Assembly (NCBI RefSeq): GCF_002858865.1
Contig: NZ_PJRR01000019.1
Location: 496,001-560,000 of the forward strand
DNA length: 64,000 nt
Direction of reading: 5' to 3'
From: Caulobacter vibrioides
Lineage (GTDB): Bacteria; Pseudomonadota; Alphaproteobacteria; Caulobacterales; Caulobacteraceae
In this document: in pieces, positions 26,893-37,313 of the stretch
Layout of the letters: the number at the start of each line of letters is the position of its first letter
Numbering within the stretch: the first letter of the stretch is position 1
Notes under the pieces: generated by a model
The model's input: only the letters and a program-made list of their open reading frames with translations
Told to the model about the DNA's origin: nothing
Databases searched by the model: none
Position numbers and translations under genes: made by a program

Positions 26893-27270
26893 TCAGGGAC
26901 GCGGCTGAGGCGGGGGGATCGTCGCCCCGCTGTCCTGAGTCTGGATCGACTTCAGATAAGCCACGATGGCGCTGACATCCGCCGGCGGAAAGGTCCATTC
27001 CGGCATTGGACCATGGCCGACGGTCAAGCCCTCGGCGAGCCCTTCGGCAAGCGCCTCGACGTCATAGCGCTGGTGCAGTTGGCGGAACCGAGGGGCCGTG
27101 GGGTTAGGACTATCGCCACTGACCTCCACTGCGTGACAGGCCGAACAGCTTCGCGTGACGATCGCCTTGCCGCGCGCAATCGGGTCCTGATCCTGCGCCG
27201 CCTGGCTCGTCGTCGCGAAAGCCATGACGGCGCCGAGCACCACGACGCTCCAGCGAATCTCAGTACGCAT
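26893..27270 (-). CDS. Periplasmic c-type cytochrome
   Basis: Protein of 125 aa with a signal peptide ending near ATTSQAA, haem motif CSACH (Cys42, Cys45, His46) and distal Met88 in GPMPEWTFP. Class I monohaem cytochrome; electron partner unknown. ATG 27270 has GGAGG nine bases upstream; an upstream ATG at 27285 is less well placed. Confidence 0.88.
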   Translation of the reverse strand: MRTEIRWSVVVLGAVMAFATTSQAAQDQDPIARGKAIVTRSCSACHAVEVSGDSPNPTAPRFRQLHQRYDVEALAEGLAEGLTVGHGPMPEWTFPPADVSAIVAYLKSIQTQDSGATIPPPQPRP

Positions 27271-27347
27271 CGTCCACCCCTCCAAGCTGGATCGACAACA
27301 TGCGGCCGGCCAGCCCGCCCACCTTGACGCAGATCAAGTCGGGCGCG

Positions 27348-27908
27348 CTATTCCGCGTAGAGGGCCAGCGCCTCCAGGCATAGCTCGAGACCGGTAAGAT
27401 CCCGCAGCGGGTCATCGGTGACGATCACGAACAGCCGCCGCGCCTCGCCCCACAGCATCACGGTCTCAGGCAGGCCGTGGTCTTCGATCATGCAGCCGTC
27501 AGGGTCGCGCCAGACGCGATTCTCATCGAGGATCGCCCCGAGGTCCGCGTCGACCCGCGCGACGTACTCGGCGCGCAGTTCGCTGGTCACGTTCATATAG
27601 GCGAAGGTCGGCTTGCCCAGGCCCGCCAGGACCCCTGCCTCGAACACCGTCGCTGTATCGGCCGTCGGGCCCCGGAACGGGGTCAGATTGATCACGCCGG
27701 CGTCGGCTTGGCGCAATTGCGCCATGCGCGTCGCGTAAAACTGTCTAGCCTCAAGTTCGTCGCCCGTGTCGCTGATCGGCATGCGGGCGGGAGCCAGGGC
27801 CTCGAACCCCGACTCCAGACACAGCGCCCGCTGGCGCGAGGCCTGGAGGTCGAGATCGGGAAGCCAGGCCTCGGGACCGGCCAGCCATAGGGAACGAACA
27901 GGTTTCAT
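27348..27908 (-). CDS. Nucleoside 2-deoxyribosyltransferase family protein
   Basis: Protein of 186 aa. The family core is LTPFRGPTADTATVFEAGVLAGLGKPTFAYMN, where Glu in VFEAG is the expected nucleophile and the RGP..D segment binds the sugar. Such enzymes exchange bases on deoxynucleosides or, in related groups, hydrolyse deoxynucleotides. The start at ATG 27908 is 68 bp from the divergent CAP gene. Confidence 0.85.
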   Translation of the reverse strand: MKPVRSLWLAGPEAWLPDLDLQASRQRALCLESGFEALAPARMPISDTGDELEARQFYATRMAQLRQADAGVINLTPFRGPTADTATVFEAGVLAGLGKPTFAYMNVTSELRAEYVARVDADLGAILDENRVWRDPDGCMIEDHGLPETVMLWGEARRLFVIVTDDPLRDLTGLELCLEALALYAE

Positions 27909-27976
27909 GGGCCTTAGGTCTGGTCGCGAGGGGCAGGAGTCAATGCTGGGCCTGAAGTTAGGCCGTCGGAGATCGA

Positions 27977-28774
27977 ATGCGGACGATCGCGCGTAGAAGC
28001 TTGCTGACCGCCGGCCTGGCCCTGGCCGCCTCCCCCGCCCTGGCCGCGCCCGCCGCGCCCTGGCTCGCCTACGAACGCCGCCTGCGCGCGCTGCTGTCCG
28101 ATCCCCCCGGCGGCGACTTCGATGCCGCGTTCGAAGAGACCCTGCTCGATCTCAACAACCTCTATCGCCGTCGCCAAGGGCCTGCCCCACTCGCCTGGGA
28201 CGAGGGCCTGCGCCTCGCCGCGCGCGCCCATGCGGCGGACATCGCGGTCACCGGCGTGTTCGAACACATGACGCGCGAGGGCTTCTCTCCAGCTGGGCGG
28301 GTCGGCCTGTTCGCGCGCGATCTGGTCGGCGCGCCGGGCGAGAACATCGCCATGCGCCGCAACGCCGCCAGCGCCGTCACCTACGACCAGATCATGAACC
28401 AGTGGAAGACCAGCCCCGGCCACCGCGCCAATCTCCTGGCGCCGGGCTTCACCCACGTGGGTTATGGTGTCTTTAGGCAGGGGCCGCGTGTCATCGCCGT
28501 CGGCGCCTACGCCGAGGTCAGCGCCCGTCTGGCCGGTCCCGCGCCTCTGCGCGTGCGCTCGACCGACGAGATCGCCCGCGCCCTGTCCTATGCGACGCCG
28601 ACGATCCGCCAGTTCTCGATCTCGGAACCCGGCGGCGAAGTGCTGACCGCGACCTATCTGGAGGATCGCGCGGCCCGCGCCCTTAAGCCGGGCGCCTGGC
28701 AGCTGCGCCCGCACCTGTCGACAGGCGAGCGCCGCTACCAGGTGGCCTGGGGGCCGGTGTTCGTGCTGGACTAG
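27977..28774 (+). CDS. Secreted CAP/SCP-domain protein
   Basis: Protein of 265 aa with a twin-arginine-like signal (RRSLLTAGLALAASPALA). The CAP domain has LNNLYRRRQGPAPLAWDEGLRLAARAHAADIA, GENIAMRR and GHRANLL, with the usual His/Glu cavity. A C-terminal domain of about 90 residues follows. CAP proteins bind lipids or act on the cell envelope; the function here is unknown. Only 2 bp separate its stop from the stop of the convergent YceI gene. Confidence 0.88.
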   Translation: MRTIARRSLLTAGLALAASPALAAPAAPWLAYERRLRALLSDPPGGDFDAAFEETLLDLNNLYRRRQGPAPLAWDEGLRLAARAHAADIAVTGVFEHMTREGFSPAGRVGLFARDLVGAPGENIAMRRNAASAVTYDQIMNQWKTSPGHRANLLAPGFTHVGYGVFRQGPRVIAVGAYAEVSARLAGPAPLRVRSTDEIARALSYATPTIRQFSISEPGGEVLTATYLEDRAARALKPGAWQLRPHLSTGERRYQVAWGPVFVLD

Positions 28775-28776
28775 CC

Positions 28777-29355
28777 CTACTGGGCCACCGCCAGGGCCTC
28801 GATGCGGATGTTCACCGCATCCCCGATCGCGCCCGCCCCGATGGTGTGGCCGAACGCCTTGCGGCTGATCTGGCCGGTGATGGTGAAGCCGGCCTGCTTC
28901 TTCTGATTGTTGCCGACCCCGATCTTGTTCAGCTTGACGTCCAGGGTCACAGGCTGTGTGACGCCCATGATCGTCATATCGCCGGTGACCTTGGCGGTCG
29001 TGTCACCCGTCTTCTCGACCTTGGTCGACTTGAAGGTCATGGTCGGGTTCTTGGCCGCGTTCAGCCAGCGCTCGGCCTTCAGGTGCTCATCGCGGGCCGT
29101 ATTGGCGCTGAGCAGGCTATCGACGGTGACGGTCGCCTCGACGCGCGACTTCTCCGGCGCGGCCTCGTCCAGCCAGATCGTTCCTTCCGACTGGGCGAAC
29201 ATGCCCAGGATCGAGGTGAACCCGAAGCGATCGATCGCGAATGAAGTCTGAGTGTGCGACGAGTCCAGCTTGTAGGCGACCTCGGCGGCGAAGGCCGGGG
29301 CGGCGGCGACCGACAGGGCCGCGCCGGCGATCATGGCGGCGAGCAGGCGTTTCAT
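28777..29355 (-). CDS. YceI-family periplasmic protein
   Basis: Protein of 192 aa with signal peptide (cleavage after AAPAFA near residue 23), then YKLDSSHTQTSFAIDRFGF and MTFKSTKVEKTGDTTAKVTGDMTIMGVTQPVTLDV, the lipocalin-like barrel signature of YceI that binds isoprenoids or similar lipids. The start codon follows GGAGACGCC. Confidence 0.93.
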   Translation of the reverse strand: MKRLLAAMIAGAALSVAAAPAFAAEVAYKLDSSHTQTSFAIDRFGFTSILGMFAQSEGTIWLDEAAPEKSRVEATVTVDSLLSANTARDEHLKAERWLNAAKNPTMTFKSTKVEKTGDTTAKVTGDMTIMGVTQPVTLDVKLNKIGVGNNQKKQAGFTITGQISRKAFGHTIGAGAIGDAVNIRIEALAVAQ

Positions 29356-29434
29356 GGGGCGTCTCCTTCGTCATTCCCAAGCGGGACCGGAGCGGACATT
29401 CCCGTGCGGCGCTGAACCGCGCAACCCACAAACG

Positions 29435-29466
29435 AAAAGCCCCCGGCCTGGGAGGACCGGGGGCTT
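29435..29466 (-). terminator. Intrinsic terminator of ilvC
   Basis: 9-bp stem AGCCCCCGG/CCGGGGGCT (29438-29446 with 29457-29465). On the minus strand it is followed by TTTTCGTTT. It lies 28 bp after the ilvC stop. Confidence 0.9.
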
Positions 29467-29493
29467 CGTGGGATGAGCTTGGGAGCTCGGAGC

Positions 29494-30607
<1,114 letters not shown>

Positions 30608-30736
30608 GACGGAGCCGACAGAACGCCGAAATACGAGAGCCTTTGCGGATCCTTTTACGCGGTCCGACACAGCTGCGCTATGCGGCGCCGCACGCCAGAT
30701 CCTTCGCGGGCGCGAAATTCCTGCCGACGGCGCGAT

Positions 30737-30772
30737 GAAGAAAAAAGGGCGGAAGCTCTCGCCTCCGCCCTT
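30737..30772 (-). terminator. Intrinsic terminator of the RcnB-like gene
   Basis: AAGGGCGGA (30745-30753) pairs with TCCGCCCTT (30764-30772). The A:C mismatch seen on the plus strand becomes a G-U pair on the minus strand, and TTTTTTCTTC follows there. So it terminates minus-strand transcription just after the RcnB-like stop at 30794. Confidence 0.85.
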
Positions 30773-30793
30773 CGGTTCATCCGCGACGTCCAC

Positions 30794-31735
30794 TCACCAG
30801 AACAGGTCGTAGTAGACGCTCAACACCTGGCCGCTCCAGACGTCGACCAGCACGGCGCTGTCGCCGACACGGATCCACTCGCAGCCAATCGGCGGCTGGG
30901 GCAGGCCATAGCGCCACGCATCGAGATAGTAGGACGGCGTGTACCAGCCGTACGGCAGATAGTCGCCGAACGACCAAGCCCTCGAATACCAACCGCTGGG
31001 GTAGCGATAGGCCGGCGCGCGATAGCGCTGGGCCGACCGGAAGCTTGGACGATAGTAACCGCGATCATAGTGCTGACGCCCCCGGTCGCGATCGCGGTAC
31101 TGACCATAGCCCGATCGACGGTCATCGCGGTCCCAGCCGCCGCGATCCCAGCCGCCGCGATTATCCCAACGGTTGTTGTCGCGCCCTCGGCCGTCGTAGC
31201 GGTCCCCGCGATGACCGTTGTCGCGGTTCCAGCCGCTGCGGTCGCGGTTATTGTCGTCGCCCCGATTCCAGCCGCTGCCGCCCCCCTGGCTGGGCGGCGT
31301 CTGTGGCTGAGGCTGAGGCTGAGGCTGTGGCTGGGTTTGGGGCCGATCGTCGCCTCTGTTCCAACCGCTGCCGCCGTTCCCGTCAGGGCGGCCGCCACGA
31401 TCACCTCGGTCGCCCCGATCACCGCGATCGCCACGGTTCCAGCCGCTGCCGCCTTGCTGCTCCGGCTGAGGTTGCGGCTGGACCTGCGGTTGCGGTTGTG
31501 GGCGGTCACCGCCCCGGCTCCAGCCGCCTTGGCCCGCGCGATCACCGCGATCGCCGCCTTGCCATCCGCCTCGATCTCCCCGATCGCCCCGATCACCTCG
31601 GTCGCCGCGCGGTCCGCCATCGCGCTGCTCGCGCTGGGCCTGCTGCTGAGCGACCACCGCCCCGGCGGCGGCGGCCTCTGCGGCCGCGCCCCCAAGCAGC
31701 GAGAGCATCATCGCGGTCGTGACCAGACGTTTCAT
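30794..31735 (-). CDS. RcnB-like exported protein with long Gly-Asp-Arg repeats
   Basis: Protein of 313 aa. A signal peptide (about 1-28) precedes a low-complexity region (about 40-215) built from RGD/GDR triplets, Pro-Gln runs (PQPQPQ) and repeated GGSGWNRGD blocks. The C-terminal 55 residues, YGWYTPSYYLDAWRYGLPQPP, IRVGDSAVLVD and GQVLSVYYDLFW, match the RcnB domain of nickel/cobalt homeostasis proteins. The triplet region is built from repeating gatcgccgcg-like DNA, so it can expand or shrink by slippage. Role unproven; a periplasmic metal-linked function is inferred from the domain only. Confidence 0.8.
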   Translation of the reverse strand: MKRLVTTAMMLSLLGGAAAEAAAAGAVVAQQQAQREQRDGGPRGDRGDRGDRGDRGGWQGGDRGDRAGQGGWSRGGDRPQPQPQVQPQPQPEQQGGSGWNRGDRGDRGDRGDRGGRPDGNGGSGWNRGDDRPQTQPQPQPQPQPQTPPSQGGGSGWNRGDDNNRDRSGWNRDNGHRGDRYDGRGRDNNRWDNRGGWDRGGWDRDDRRSGYGQYRDRDRGRQHYDRGYYRPSFRSAQRYRAPAYRYPSGWYSRAWSFGDYLPYGWYTPSYYLDAWRYGLPQPPIGCEWIRVGDSAVLVDVWSGQVLSVYYDLFW

Positions 31736-31830
31736 TTCCTGCTCCGAAGGGCCTTGAAGCGCGGCCCGGGCTTGTCCCTTGATAGCAGTCTCTGACTCGC
31801 CGGATGAACCGAGCTTGAACGGGAGGCTTG

Positions 31831-32391
31831 ATGTCCGCACACCCTAACGATGTCGTCGGCTTCTGGCGAAAGGCCGGTCCGAGGAAGTGGTTCGCCAAGG
31901 ACCAGGCCTTCGACGCCGCGATCGCCCTGAAGTTCGAGCAGACCCACTATCGCGCCTCGATGCGCAAGTACGACGCCTGGAATCAGACGCCCGAAGGCGC
32001 CCTGGCCTTGCAGATCCTGCTCGATCAGTTCCCGCGCAACATGTACCGGGGCACGCCCCACGCCTTCGCCACCGACCCACTGGCGCGAATGTTCGCCCGC
32101 GAGGCCATCGCCGCCGGCCACGACCAGGATCCATCGATCCCGCTCGAGCTTCGGCGATTCTTCTATCTGCCCTTCGAGCACTCGGAGTCGCTGGTCGACC
32201 AGGAGTTCAGCGTCCAGCTGTTCGCCACGCTCCAGGCCGACACCGGTGATGAGGAGTCGATGAAGTACGCCCTGGTCCATCGCGACGTCATCGCGCGCTT
32301 TGGCCGTTTCCCTCATCGCAATCCTGGCCTGGGCCGGGAGACCACCGAGGCCGAACAGGAGTTCCTCGACGAGGGTGGCTTCGCCGGGTGA
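31831..32391 (+). CDS. DUF924 family protein
   Basis: Protein of 186 aa. Typical DUF924 features: VVGFWRKAGPRKWFAKDQAFDAAI at the N terminus, LALQILLDQFPRNMYRGTP, and FFYLPFEHSE. The fold is all-alpha (TPR-like) and the function is unknown. ATG 31831 has GGGAGG upstream (31821-31826). Confidence 0.92.
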   Translation: MSAHPNDVVGFWRKAGPRKWFAKDQAFDAAIALKFEQTHYRASMRKYDAWNQTPEGALALQILLDQFPRNMYRGTPHAFATDPLARMFAREAIAAGHDQDPSIPLELRRFFYLPFEHSESLVDQEFSVQLFATLQADTGDEESMKYALVHRDVIARFGRFPHRNPGLGRETTEAEQEFLDEGGFAG

Positions 32392-32467
32392 GGAGAAGCA
32401 GGCGTAGCGATGCTTGGGCGTCTTTGATAGGTTCGACGGGACCGCAAGTTGAAGTCGAGGAATATCG

Positions 32468-33418
32468 ATGACCGCCCTTCGCAGCGCCTTGGCCCTGACC
32501 CTGGCGCTCGGCGCCCTGACCCCGAACGCCGTGCTGGCGCAAGCCAAGGCCAGCGGTGGTCAAAAGATGCAGGCCCAGGCCTCCGGCGAGGTGCCGCGGT
32601 GCACGCGCAAGCTCGGCACGCTCTCGATTGTCGACGGCGATGATTCCAACGGCTGGACCCAGTACAATCTGGCCTCGCCGCAAAAGGTGCTGAGAGCCAT
32701 CGTGCAGCGTTCGGGCTGCTTCAACCTGGTGGATCGCGGCGCAGGCCTAAGCGCCGCCGAAAAGGAGCGCGCCATCGGCGGCAACCTCGGCCTGCAACGC
32801 GGTTCGAACGTCGGCCAAGGCCAGGTCAAGGCGGCTGACTATGTTCTCGTGGCCGAAGTCCAAGGCAGCAACAGCAATGTCGGCGGCGGCGCGGTAGCCG
32901 GCGCTATCGGCGGTCTGATCGGCGGCCGCGCGGGCGCCCTGGTCGGCGGCATCAAGACCAAGAAGCTCGAAGCCAACACCGTCCTGTCGTTGACCAACGT
33001 CCGCACCACCGAGACCACGTCGGTTTCGGAAGGCTACGCTGTGAAGAACGACATCGGTTGGGGCGCGGGCGGCGGCCTGGGATTCGCGGGCGCGGTCGGC
33101 GGCGGCTATGAGGACACCGACATCGGCCGCATCGTCACCCTGTCTTTCATCAACGCCTATTCGAAGATGATCGGTGACCTCGGCCTGCTTTCGGACGGTC
33201 CGCCAGCCGCCCAAGCCGCCCCTCAAAAGACCTTCGCCGCCCAGCGGCCTGTGGCGATGCGGGCCACGCCTGTCGCTGGCGGCAAGCTGATCCGCACCCT
33301 TCCTGCCGGCGCGATCGTCTACCCGACCGGCAAACAGCAGGAGCTGTGGTGGGAAGTGGCCGACGAAAACGACAATGTCGGCTGGGTGCTGAACACCGGC
33401 TTGGCGCCCAGCAACTAG
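32468..33418 (+). CDS. Exported CsgG-like protein with glycine zipper and C-terminal SH3
   Basis: Protein of 316 aa. Signal peptide to about residue 25, then a CsgG/LpoB-like domain ([32 protein letters not shown]). A glycine zipper, [18 protein letters not shown], spans 139-161 and is followed by strands. The last 60 residues (about 250-316) form an SH3b-like domain, [21 protein letters not shown]...[19 protein letters not shown]. No lipobox Cys at the signal end. It may take part in envelope assembly or secretion; no partner genes are adjacent. Confidence 0.75.
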   Translation: MTALRSALALTLALGALTPNAVLAQAKASGGQKMQAQASGEVPRCTRKLGTLSIVDGDDSNGWTQYNLASPQKVLRAIVQRSGCFNLVDRGAGLSAAEKERAIGGNLGLQRGSNVGQGQVKAADYVLVAEVQGSNSNVGGGAVAGAIGGLIGGRAGALVGGIKTKKLEANTVLSLTNVRTTETTSVSEGYAVKNDIGWGAGGGLGFAGAVGGGYEDTDIGRIVTLSFINAYSKMIGDLGLLSDGPPAAQAAPQKTFAAQRPVAMRATPVAGGKLIRTLPAGAIVYPTGKQQELWWEVADENDNVGWVLNTGLAPSN

Positions 33419-33536
33419 GGCATCGCGCCAGACTCTTCGAGCGAGGGCCAGAACGCGAGGACAAATGGCGGAGCCCTGTGGACATCACGGGGCGCCGCAG
33501 TGTTCAACACTGCGATTCGCGGCCAAAGTAACCGCC

Positions 33537-34376
33537 ATGAGCACCGCCGTCCTCGACGCCCCCAAAGCCGCGACCGACCATCCCGAGCGGCAGTACCTGA
33601 CCCTGCTGGCCGACATCCTGGAGAATGGCGTCCAGCGCGGCGACCGTACGGGCACGGGGACACTGGGCGTATTCGGCCGCCAGATCCGCTTTGACCTGGC
33701 CAAGGGCTTCCCGGTCCTGACCACCAAGAAGCTGCACCTGCGCTCGATCATCATCGAGCTGCTGTGGTTCCTCAAGGGCGACACCAACATCGCCTATCTC
33801 AAGGACAACGGCGTGCGCATCTGGGACGAGTGGGCCGACGAGAACGGCGACCTTGGCCCCGTCTATGGCAAGCAGTGGCGCTCCTGGGCCACGCCTGACG
33901 GCCGGGTGATCGACCAGATCTCGGCCCTGGTCGAGAACCTGAAGACCAACCCCAACAGCCGCCGCCACATCGTCACGGCCTGGAACCCGGCCGATGTCGA
34001 CGACATGGCCCTGCCGCCCTGCCACTGTCTGTTCCAGTTCTTCGTGGCGGATGGAAAGCTGTCCTGCCAGCTCTACCAGCGCAGCGCCGACGTGTTCTTA
34101 GGCGTGCCGTTCAACATCGCGTCCTACGCCCTTTTGACCCTGATGGTCGCCAAGGTCGTGGGCCTGGAGCCCGGCGAATTCGTCCACACCTTCGGTGACG
34201 CCCACCTCTATCTGAACCACCTGGATCAGGCCCGCGAGCAATTGACCCGCGAGCCCTTCGACTTCCCCACGATGAAGATCGCCGACAAGCGCGACCTCTT
34301 CGGGTTCGAATACGAGGACTTCACGCTGGAGGGCTATCAGGCCCACCCGCACATCAAGGCCGAGGTTTCGGTCTAG
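33537..34376 (+). CDS. thyA: Thymidylate synthase
   Basis: Protein of 279 aa. Active-site Cys162 in [22 protein letters not shown] near the N terminus, [16 protein letters not shown] and [12 protein letters not shown]. It methylates dUMP with methylene-THF, yielding dihydrofolate that the nearby folA product recycles. ATG 33537 matches the family; upstream codons do not. Its stop and the stop of the convergent reductase share the four bases CTAG. Confidence 0.97.
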   Translation: MSTAVLDAPKAATDHPERQYLTLLADILENGVQRGDRTGTGTLGVFGRQIRFDLAKGFPVLTTKKLHLRSIIIELLWFLKGDTNIAYLKDNGVRIWDEWADENGDLGPVYGKQWRSWATPDGRVIDQISALVENLKTNPNSRRHIVTAWNPADVDDMALPPCHCLFQFFVADGKLSCQLYQRSADVFLGVPFNIASYALLTLMVAKVVGLEPGEFVHTFGDAHLYLNHLDQAREQLTREPFDFPTMKIADKRDLFGFEYEDFTLEGYQAHPHIKAEVSV

Positions 34377-35395
34377 GGTTTCAACACGATCTTGCCGGCC
34401 AGCTGCGCCGACTGCAGCAGGGCCTGAGCCTCCCCGGCCTCGCTGAGCGGCAGGACCTTGGCGATCTTCGGCTGGATCGCGCCGTCGGCGATCAAGCCCA
34501 ACACCTGGGCGAGATCCTGGCGATAGGGCTCGGGCCGCGCGTTGCGCCACGACGTGACGTTGTAGCCCACGACGCCCCGGCTGCCGCTGAACAGCTTGAG
34601 CGCCGAAAGCCGGTCAGCCAGCAGCATCTTGATCATGGCTGCGGGACGCGCCTTACCGCCCTTGGTGGCGTCATAGCCGCCGTACAGGACCGCCGTGCCG
34701 CCGTCGCGCAACGCGGCCATCGAGGCGGCCTTGAGGTGCGGGCCGCCCACATGGTCGAACGCGGCGACCACGCCGCCGCCGGAGATCGCCAGCGCCCGCT
34801 CGGCGACGGCTTCGGCGCGGTAGTCGATATGGATCCCGCCCTTGGCCTCGACCTCGGCCTTCTTGCCGGCTGAGGCCGTGCCGATAGCCCGGACGCCGGC
34901 GCGCTGCGCGAGCTCCAGCAGCAGGCCGCCGACCCCACCGGCCGCGCCATGGACCAAGACCCATTCTCCGGGCGCAGCCGTGGCGACGCGATGGAACATC
35001 TGCCATGCCGTCAGCCCGTTCAGCACGCCGGCGACCAGGGCTTCGGCCGGCGCGGCTTCCGGCGCGGCCACCAGATAGCGGGCCTCGATATTGCGGCGCG
35101 AGGCGTAGGAGCCGGTCACCGTCAAGGCGGCGACCCGCTGGCCGACCTCAAAGCCTTGGACATCGGGCCCCAGGGCCTCGATCCGGCCCACAAAGTCATA
35201 GCCCGGCGTCACCGGCGCCTTCACGCCGGGATAGAGGCCCGTGCGCATCACGATATCGGCGAAGGCGACGCCGGCGGCCTCGATGGCGACCCGCGCCTCG
35301 CCAGAGCCCGGCGGCGGCAGGGTCACTTCCCGGCCTTTGAGCACCTCGATACCGCCCGTGCGGGCCATATGCATCTCGAACGCCGTTCCAGACAT
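34373..35395 (-). CDS. MDR-family zinc-independent (quinone-type) oxidoreductase
   Basis: Protein of 340 aa. A GroES-like N-terminal half (about 1-130, [12 protein letters not shown]) is followed by the NAD(P) domain with [18 protein letters not shown]. The structural and catalytic zinc cysteines of alcohol dehydrogenases are absent, as in quinone oxidoreductases. Substrate unknown. It lies between thyA and folA on the opposite strand. Confidence 0.87.
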   Translation of the reverse strand: MSGTAFEMHMARTGGIEVLKGREVTLPPPGSGEARVAIEAAGVAFADIVMRTGLYPGVKAPVTPGYDFVGRIEALGPDVQGFEVGQRVAALTVTGSYASRRNIEARYLVAAPEAAPAEALVAGVLNGLTAWQMFHRVATAAPGEWVLVHGAAGGVGGLLLELAQRAGVRAIGTASAGKKAEVEAKGGIHIDYRAEAVAERALAISGGGVVAAFDHVGGPHLKAASMAALRDGGTAVLYGGYDATKGGKARPAAMIKMLLADRLSALKLFSGSRGVVGYNVTSWRNARPEPYRQDLAQVLGLIADGAIQPKIAKVLPLSEAGEAQALLQSAQLAGKIVLKP

Positions 35396-35502
35396 CGCGC
35401 CCTCCCCGATCATTGTTCTTCGGCCGGCAGAGTTATCGACGTTCAGGTTTGGATCAAGGCATGGCGTACAGAGCCGACGCTCGCTAATCAGGAGGCATGA
35501 GC

Positions 35503-36012
35503 ATGCCCACCCTCGCCATTGTCGTCGCCCGCGCCGCCAATGGGGTGATCGGTCGCGACGGCGACCTGCCCTGGCGCCTGAAATCGGATCTGGCTCTGTT
35601 CAAGGCCAACACCCTGTTCAAGCCCATCATCATGGGCCGCAAGACCTGGGACAGCCTGCCGCGCAAGCCCCTGCCCGGTCGGACCAATATCGTGCTGTCC
35701 CGCGACCAGAGCTTCGAGCCCGAGGGCGCGGTGGCCTGCGAGACCTGGATGGAGGCGTTTGAGATCGCGCGCGAACAGGCCGCCGATGACGGCGCTGACG
35801 AGGTCTGCGTGATCGGCGGCAGCGCCTTGTTCGAACTGGCCCTGCCCAAGGCCAAGCGCCTCTATCTCACCGAGGTGGCCGCCGAGGTCGAGGGGGACGT
35901 TCGCTTTCCCGCCTTCGACGAGTCCGCCTGGACCGAGGTACGCCGCGAGGCCCACCCGGCTGGCGACGGCGATGATCACGCCTTCGTCTTTCGCGTTCTG
36001 GAGCGACGCTAA
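35503..36012 (+). CDS. folA: Dihydrofolate reductase
   Basis: Protein of 169 aa. NGVIGRDGDLPWRLKSDLALFK holds the catalytic Asp (in KSD), IIMGRKTWDSLPRKPLPGRTNIVLSR binds NADPH, and VCVIGGSALFELALP is the second cofactor motif. ATG 35503 is preferred: AGGAGG at 35490-35495 is 7 bases from it but only 1 from the ATG at 35497. It works with thyA 1.1 kb upstream. Confidence 0.95.
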   Translation: MPTLAIVVARAANGVIGRDGDLPWRLKSDLALFKANTLFKPIIMGRKTWDSLPRKPLPGRTNIVLSRDQSFEPEGAVACETWMEAFEIAREQAADDGADEVCVIGGSALFELALPKAKRLYLTEVAAEVEGDVRFPAFDESAWTEVRREAHPAGDGDDHAFVFRVLERR

Positions 36013-36103
36013 ATCCATCACCTGCGGACAAATTCGCGCCGGGGGTTTTGACGCGCGCAGAGGCGCAAGGCACTTAGGGCGCGCGTGGAGTGGGGCGGGA
36101 TCG

Positions 36104-37231
36104 ATGGTGGATTTGGACGCAGCGGGCGGAGCGGTGAGCGGCGGATTGGTCGCCGGCGCCTTGGAGAAGCCCGAGGGCAAGGCGGGCGCGGCCCACGATG
36201 GAACTTGCTCGGACTGCGGCCATGCGGTCAGCGGAAACTTTTGCGCCAATTGCGGTCAACCGACCCACGTCCATCGCACGCTTCTTCACCTGGGCGAGGA
36301 ATTGCTGCACGGGGTCATGCACTTCGACGGCCGGGTCTGGCGCACGGTGCCGTTGCTGGTAACCAATCCGGGCCGACTGACCCGTGAATGGGTCGCGGGT
36401 AAGCGCGCACGCTATGTGTCGCCCCTGGGTCTGTTCCTGTTCACGATCTTCCTGATGTTCTTCGTGTTGAGCTTCGGCGGCGGGTACAAGGCGCCGAACG
36501 GCGGCGCGCTGTCGACCTCGCTGAGCACCGCCGAAGACGTCGTCGCCAAGACCCGTCAGCAGGTGGCCGAAGCACGCGCCGAACTCGCCACCGCCGAAAG
36601 CGATCCTGCGGCCCGGGCAGGCCTGACCGAGGCGCGGCAAAGGCTGGAGATCACGAGCGATGGTCTCAAGCAGGCGCAGGCCAAGCTCGACGAATTGAAG
36701 TCGACCAAGGCTTCGACGCGTCCTGACGGCCTGCAGCCCGGCAGCTGGCAGGCCCAGCTTCGCGACGCCACGACCAGCGGCAAGATCAAGTCCACAACGG
36801 GCGGCGAGTTCAGTCAGACTGTCCTCAAGAAGCTCGCAAACCCAGATCTGGCGCTCTACAAGCTACAGCAGACGACGTACAAGTTTTCGTTCCTGCTGGT
36901 GCCATTGTCGATCCCGTTCGTGGCCCTGCTGTTCCTGTGGAAACGCGGCTTCACGCTCTATGACCACGGGGTCTTCGTCCTCTACTCCTTGACCTTCATG
37001 GCGATGCTGAGCATGGCGCTGGGCTTGTTGGGCAAGGTGTCGTGGCTGAGCGGCCCGGTGGCGCTGGCCGCAGTATTCGCCCCGCCCGCCCACATGTTCG
37101 CCCAACTCAAGGGCGCCTACGGCCTGTCGGTGTTTTCGGCGCTTTGGCGCACCGTGCTGCTGTTGTTGTTCTGCCTGATCGTCCTGAGCCTGTTCCTCGT
37201 CGCGATCATCTATCTGGGCCTGGGTCACTGA
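36104..37231 (+). CDS. DUF3667 membrane protein with zinc ribbon
   Basis: Protein of 375 aa. The N-terminal zinc ribbon is CSDCGHAVSGNFCANCGQP (two CxxC pairs), followed by LLHLGEELLHGVMHFDGRVWRTVPLLVTNPGRLTREWVAGKRARYVSPLGLFLF, the DUF3667 signature. Then a coiled-coil stretch (about 145-235) and four more transmembrane helices. Function unknown. ATG 36104 matches the family, though no strong Shine-Dalgarno precedes it. Confidence 0.85.
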   Translation: MVDLDAAGGAVSGGLVAGALEKPEGKAGAAHDGTCSDCGHAVSGNFCANCGQPTHVHRTLLHLGEELLHGVMHFDGRVWRTVPLLVTNPGRLTREWVAGKRARYVSPLGLFLFTIFLMFFVLSFGGGYKAPNGGALSTSLSTAEDVVAKTRQQVAEARAELATAESDPAARAGLTEARQRLEITSDGLKQAQAKLDELKSTKASTRPDGLQPGSWQAQLRDATTSGKIKSTTGGEFSQTVLKKLANPDLALYKLQQTTYKFSFLLVPLSIPFVALLFLWKRGFTLYDHGVFVLYSLTFMAMLSMALGLLGKVSWLSGPVALAAVFAPPAHMFAQLKGAYGLSVFSALWRTVLLLLFCLIVLSLFLVAIIYLGLGH

Positions 37232-37313
37232 CACTTCGGCCCTGGCCGAGGTCAAACAAGCGTTTATAGTTTCTCCGCGCCGCCCGTCAGAGGCGGCCGA
37301 GGGAGACACGCGC

